Shown here piece after piece: positions 58,926-64,000 of a stretch of 64,000 nt of DNA (its first letter is position 1; every line of letters starts with the position of its first letter). The DNA is from Owenia fusiformis. Taxonomy: Eukaryota > Annelida > Polychaeta > Sabellida > Oweniidae. A program made the translations under genes and the position numbers. The stretch is from assembly GCA_903813345.2 (NCBI GenBank), contig CAIIXF020000012.1:23014184-23078183 (forward strand), written 5' to 3'. The notes under the pieces were generated by a model, which had not been told where the DNA came from, ran no database searches, and saw nothing but the letters and a program-made list of their open reading frames with translations.

Positions 58926-59945
58926 TTTGTGCGAAGTCTCGTTTGTAAATCATGTGATCAAAATAACATTCGTGTACTTAGACTTGTTTGTTATCTTAAA
59001 CTAGCGTCAAAAAGATTCCAAGCAAGATAAAATTGATATAACAGTGTTTTTTGGATCATAAATAATCTTCAAAAACAATTAAACCCCTATTTTATCGTAA
59101 TTGATATAACGAGAATTTACGAGAAACGATGAGAACCTATATCTGACCTTGACCCTTCAAATTACTTTGAAAAAATGAATATCTTTATTTTATGCATGAT
59201 AATGTCATAATCGGTTCTTCAGAGATGAAATGAAACATGTTATTTGATATGTAAGTATTTTTTCTGTATGTATCAGCTGTTTTAAAGAGTAAACTTAATC
59301 GTGGGTTTAGATATTCAAGTTTAAAGATGAAACCAGGAACTTCGCTAAAATTTTTAATTTTGCAACAACAGTGACTGACTGACGCCTAGAAAATGCCTGC
59401 TAGATTTTTTGAAGTAAAAGTAGGATCAGAAGCTCAATAAATATTCCTCAAGATGAGACACCTTTCAAACAAGAAAATGCAGCAAAACTCCTCGTAGTCA
59501 AGATCGCCAAGTGACAACAAAAAGTTGCCTAGATAAGGCCCTGATAATGGCTGATATCGGTTGATTATATGATGCATCTCTAATTACCCACAGAAAAATT
59601 CGCACTAAGCTTGAGAATCTGTTAACGTAATTAGAAAGTTACATGTCTTGCCAAGCGCATGCACATGAAATTAAACATGGAATACTTCATCATATTTCTT
59701 AGATAAATCTTTTAAAACCTACATCACAATTTTTGCATCAAACATGACAACATATAGCTAAAGTACATGTACACCTATATATTTCGTCACTATACATTGT
59801 GGAGGGTAAGGTGTGATGCTGGCTAAATTAACATTTGATTTTTTTGATATGCCCAGGCATTCTTAAGATAAGAATTATACAACTATTTATTTTCTATTTG
59901 CAGGTAGATTACAGGCACGTGGCTTAAGATCCTTTCTGTGGAACA
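58926..59945. promoter_or_regulatory. Divergent intergenic region MRPS23 / CUEDC1
   Basis: About 1 kb lies between the start codons. A good acceptor (TTTCTATTTGCAG to 59903) stands 42 bp before the CUEDC1 ATG, so CUEDC1 probably has a non-coding first exon somewhere in or near this region. No TATA box or clear CpG cluster is visible. Confidence 0.5.
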
Positions 59946-61175
59946 ATGTCAACTATGGAATCAAAAGCCTCGGAACAACGTTTGAAAATTAATTTTCATA
60001 ATGATTTTTCACCACGTAGCAATATACCTGTTGGATTAAATGCAGATGCAAATTCAAATAGTGGAACTAATGATCTGTCTAATCCTTCACAAAATGTACA
60101 AGATACAGACGTTGTTAGTGAGCCTTATCTGCCGCCTCTACCCAAAAATAAACCTTCATATCCAAGGACATTAGGTATTGAAGAACAGAGTGTCTTTGAT
60201 ACAAGTCAGCCTCGTGCAATAAACCGAAATGCAGCAATACAGAATGATCCATTATCAGATCTTGACCCATTTGAGTTCAATACATCTTCCACTGGTAAAA
60301 CAGAGAAAAACAAGAATATTTCTCAATGTCTAGATTCTGATTTGAACTTGGAATTCCCACCAAGGCCTCCTAGGACTATTAGTCCAAAATCCCCAGTGGG
60401 GCCTCCAAGGATGGGAATAGCGGCAGCTAGTAGTCCGACGAAATCTAGATCTAACATGTCACCAATGAACTCCATGAAGTTAAATGACTCAGATATCCAA
60501 AAGGGGTCTCCAAATGATATTACAGACATTGATCTAAGTCTTCCTAAACCCCAAAGTGCCCCCAGGCCTCCTACTATTGGATCAGAGCTAAAACACCCTG
60601 TGGGGCCTCTTGTAGGTCCAACATCACCTCTTGATACAGAATATGGGATTTTATCTGAATGTACAACTTCACACCCAAGTGGCAACATTGACTCTCCTTT
60701 ACCTCCCAATCCTGCACATAGAACAATATCAATGTCTGAGATATTTACTCCACAGCATAAACCCCCTAAAGAGCCTCAGCTCCCTATGGATATCCCATCA
60801 CATATGAGCACCCCTTATGGTGGCAACTTAGACGATTACAATCGCTCACTCAGGAAAAATAAACCACGGTCTAAAACAGATCATTATAGGGTATCACAAC
60901 GGGAACCCGAAGGCGAACCTACAAGACCTCAGAGACCAGGTAAACATGTTGATCATGGGGTCACTGAAGGAACGAATCAATTGGAATTTAATCAAGCTAT
61001 GCATGATTTCCGAGCAATGTTTCCTAATATGGATGAAGAAGTTATTGAGGCGGTTTTACGTGCAAACAATGGTGCTGTTGATGAAACAATTGATCAGTTG
61101 TTGACAATGAATGTTGATTTTGATGCCACAGATAGTGTGCCTCATACTGCTATTTTAGAGGATGTTCCACCACAG
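59946..61175 (+). CDS. CUEDC1: CUE domain-containing protein 1, first coding exon (3' partial)
   Basis: A 410-codon exon ends with a GTGAGT donor at 61175, phase 0. Residues about 344-389, NQLEFNQAMHDFRAMFPNMD and VIEAVLRANNGAVDETIDQL, match the CUE domain of human CUEDC1 (LEFNQAMDDFKTMFPNMD, ECVLRANSGAVDATIDQLLQMN). The MFP and di-leucine motifs that contact ubiquitin are kept. The 340 residues before the CUE domain are polar and proline-rich (PPLPKNKP, FPPRPPRTISP, PRPPTIGS, VGPPRMG), much longer than the short N-terminus of the human protein; they could bind SH3-type domains. Residues DPFEF are an adaptor-like motif. Later exons (PPxY region, C-terminal coiled part) must lie beyond 64000, since none is recognisable after 61176. 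Confidence 0.92.
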
Positions 61176-61198
61176 GTGAGTTAGATGTTGTTAGTTGA

Positions 61199-63066
61199 TA
61201 CAGGGTGTCCAAAAAAAACAGGACCGTAAGAAAGTTGAATAACTCAGTTAATTTTGCATATTTTGCATTGAAATTTTATAATTATTTGGTTCATTCAATG
61301 TGAATTTTGTTCTGAAAGTTTGATGATAATCTGTTTATTGTGTCAAAAACTACAGTCCTTTACAAAACATGCTCAAAGTGGGCACTTCTCCTCTCTATGC
61401 ACAAACGAATCCTGCGAACAAAGTTGTTAATGACCCTGACCTATACACATTAATGTGGATGGTAAATATTGGGGTAATTATTGCCCTCTTAAGATTGTCA
61501 GGGGCCTGTCAGTGTACATATTGGCTTTGAGAAATCCTCAAAGATAAAAATTAGGGGGATTTAGATCAGGCAAGTGAGCTGCCCATATGGTTTGCGTTCT
61601 GCAACTGATGAGCTGACCACCAAAGCATTGCCTAAACCATTTCAGCATATCATTTGCAGTGCTGGGGTGGTATTGGCTTGTTGAAACCACTGCTTAATTA
61701 TCTCCTTAGATGTCCCTTCTGGTGCTTAGTGGCCTCCATAACTTGGTGAGAACTTACTGGTCCTTGTTCATGGTGATAGCACGTCCCCAGTCATCTTCGA
61801 ACCAAAAGGGACTGATGATTCCATGTTTCCTCATTGCCACCCAGGCAGTGCATTGTTCAGAATGCAATGGATGCTGTAACACTTCATCAGGAGGATGTAA
61901 GCCCCAGTAGCAATTGTTCTTTGAACAAACTTGTCCATTCAGAAAGACATGTGTGTAGGAGGATCATCAACAACTTTGTTCGCCGGATTGAATTGTGCAT
62001 AGAGATGAGAGGTGCACATTTGAGGCATGTTTTGTAAGCAGTCAATATGGTACAACGAAAATGGGACTTCTGCGCATGTTAAAATTTTTCGTCAAAACTC
62101 AACTTTTGTTCAAGTTGATACGATTGTCTTTCGAACTAGAGACTTACCTCATTCGAAAGATCATAAAAGACTTTATCTATGCTGAAAATCTTAGATCCAA
62201 ACATAGTAGAATACGCCGTCAGTCCGCATTTGATTTTTTGAAGTGAGTTTCGTAGATCGTCAGATTTCTCCGATTGATATCGGGTTATCTCAAATTGGTT
62301 CGTTTATAAATACAAATTTCTTTACCGTTGTAAGGCGCATGCGCAAAATTGATTTATAAACGTGATTGGTTGATGGTTTTTCTCCTGAGCATGCGTGAAG
62401 TCTGATGAACACTTATGACGAAGACCGGAGCAAACATTACTAGCTCTCAAACGAAATTCCAAGATTCAGATCATTTCGCCGTGTTTGCTAAGCGTGTATA
62501 CGTGAATGACAAGCTGTTTTGAGTAGATCAGGTACCTGTTTTAGACACAACATTGATTTAGCTTGACATTGATGTGCACATTGGCACTTTTGAGCATGTT
62601 AATACAAGTTTTTACACGCTTAGCACGAGACGTGTTTTCGAAATATCTGTTATCTGATTCACTCGATTATCGTATGGATATGTATTTCTGCTGACATTTC
62701 AACACCACATCACATAGAATTACGATGCAGAATGATAATAAAACACAAAACAACTACTAAATTCCACTTGTTATTTCACAGGAGGTAAAATTGCACACTG
62801 CCTAGATTCTTTGTAAGGGTCGTCAGACATCGGATTGGCCGCCATATTTGAAATGAAAATATCACTAAATAGAGGTCTGCGCATGTGTCAACATTTCGAC
62901 TGTAAGGAGCTGTAGTTTTTGACTCAATTGATAGATTATTATCAAACTTTCACAGCAAAATTCACATTGAATGAACTAAATAATTCTGAAATTTCAAGGC
63001 AAAATATGCAAAATTGACCGAGTTATTCAACTTTCTTACGGTCCTGTTTTTTTTGGACACCCTTGT
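61199..63066. mobile_element. Degenerate mariner/Tc1-superfamily transposon with about 180-bp TIRs
   Basis: The left arm ACAGGGTGTCCAAAAAAAAC...TTGAATAACTCAGTTAATTT (61201-61380) is repeated inversely at 62885-63064 (ATTCAACTTTCTTACGGTCC, GGACACCC). TA flanks the ends. The inside contains a broken transposase (next entry). The right-centre part (62040-62880) is of unknown origin and may be an insertion or the unrelated half of a rearranged element. It lies in the CUEDC1 intron that follows exon 59946-61175. Confidence 0.88.
61375..61880 (-). pseudogene. Broken mariner-type transposase
   Basis: On the minus strand, with several frameshifts and stops, one can read pieces typical of mariner-like DDE transposases: a HGIISPFWFEDD-like segment (near 61810), then WAAHLPDLNPPNFYLWGFLK (near 61580-61520) and TDRPLTILRGQ. 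The D of PDLNP is in the region of the third catalytic residue. A second, inverted copy of the C-terminal end (FVRRIELCIEMRGAHLRHVL) is read on the + strand at 61975-62034, so the element was rearranged. It cannot make a functional protein. Confidence 0.8.
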
Positions 63067-64000
63067 ATAAGAAAATACTTTATCTTTCTGGTTTGTTTGT
63101 ATTTTGCTTCATACGCAATACACATTTTAGGGGTTTTGTAATTTTGTTGCACCGAGTAGATAGGCAAAATTATTGGATATTTAGTTTAACATTTAGACAT
63201 CAAATCTCTATACCTCCAATCTACTTATCCAGTCCAGATGGAGGTGAAATATGTAGGGGGGGGGGGTGTCCTCACTAGACTGTTGGTCAGATTTTAAGTG
63301 ATTTAAGAAATATTTCAGGCAAATCCATCAAAACAGTGATACAGGCACATAACCATTGAAATGCTTGAAACATCATGCAAAATACTTGTTTTTTGTTTTA
63401 GCCATTTTGTCTAAAACGAATGACATCCAGATCTTTTAAAGATGAAATCCACAAAATCAGCAGTTGTTTTCTCAGATGAAAAAATTGCAATATTTATCAA
63501 AATTCTTCAGTTGAAATGACAATAAAATGAAAAAGGATAAAATAATACATATATGTTGAAACAATTTGAATTGTTCAAGTTGAAGTATTTGAAACTAAAT
63601 AAAAAAGATGTTCAGTAGGAAGAAGTATTTGATAGAAAGAGGTTTTCACGTAACTACAAATATATGCACTCAGTCCGCCATCTCAGTGCCTCATAAGTAA
63701 GTCCATTCGGGAAATATGTTCACTGAGAAAATTCATCTGTTATACCAAACTACTAGTTGCTGTTGGAATCAGCTGGTCCTCCCTGTATTAGAGTACCTTG
63801 GAGAAATCAATAGAACATGCTGGAGCCAATGGAGATATCAACATGAATACAAATTGGTCATTTACTAATTTTGTTATACAGAGGATTTGGTAATAATGGC
63901 AGGGCTCTCGCCAGGCTTTTAGACTGTGGTGCAGCACCACACTCTATTTAGCTCCCACAACACCCTACTAGCAAATCATGATTGTATCCACTGTCTAAAC
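63067..64000 (+). other. CUEDC1 intron, nothing recognised
   Basis: AT-rich sequence with a poly-G run at 63258-63267. I looked for the next CUEDC1 exon and for acceptor-flanked conserved segments and found none. Confidence 0.5.

Overview
The window is AT-rich, intron-rich metazoan nuclear DNA. Exons are about 60-290 bp with GT-AG boundaries, and the proteins are close to vertebrate orthologues. Introns hold many small inverted-repeat transposons. The repeat content suggests a marine invertebrate (lophotrochozoan or invertebrate deuterostome), but the phylum cannot be settled from the sequence. Exons were joined by hand from splice signals, reading phase and family similarity.  Layout: (1) 1-29718, + strand: a HIP1/HIP1R (Sla2) gene, endocytic clathrin-actin adaptor, missing only its first exon(s). 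Its 6.4-kb intron at 21962-28338 carries on the opposite strand an uninterrupted 746-codon gene for a cGAS-like receptor (Mab-21/cGAS nucleotidyltransferase) with a tandem-repeat linker and an extra C-terminal region, followed by a nested palindromic repeat. (2) 29719-36746: intergenic, between convergent genes, with several foldback/MITE elements and a tRNA-derived SINE. (3) 36747-48844, - strand: complete 11-exon VMP1 gene whose product begins with a SAP domain. Its introns hold two hAT-type MITEs with clear 8-bp target duplications. (4) 49447-52173, + strand, divergent from VMP1: a gene joining the N-lobe of tRNA 2'-phosphotransferase (Tpt1) to AMN1/FBXL-like leucine-rich repeats. (5) 52982-58925, - strand: MRPS23, with a LINE (RT-RNase H ORF, 5'-truncated) in intron 1. 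(6) 59946-past the end, + strand: first coding exon of CUEDC1 with a long proline-rich N-terminus, followed by a decayed mariner/Tc1-type transposon.  Three things stand out: the intron-nested cGAS-like receptor gene; two unexpected domain combinations (SAP-VMP1 and Tpt1 N-lobe-LRR) encoded back to back from one divergent intergenic region; and a repeated pattern in which splice sites with adjoining exon ends were tandemly duplicated (HIP1 exons at 6891, 12008 and 19675; VMP1 exons at 42554 and 38132). The MRPS23-CUEDC1 neighbourhood matches human 17q22, an apparently ancient adjacency.
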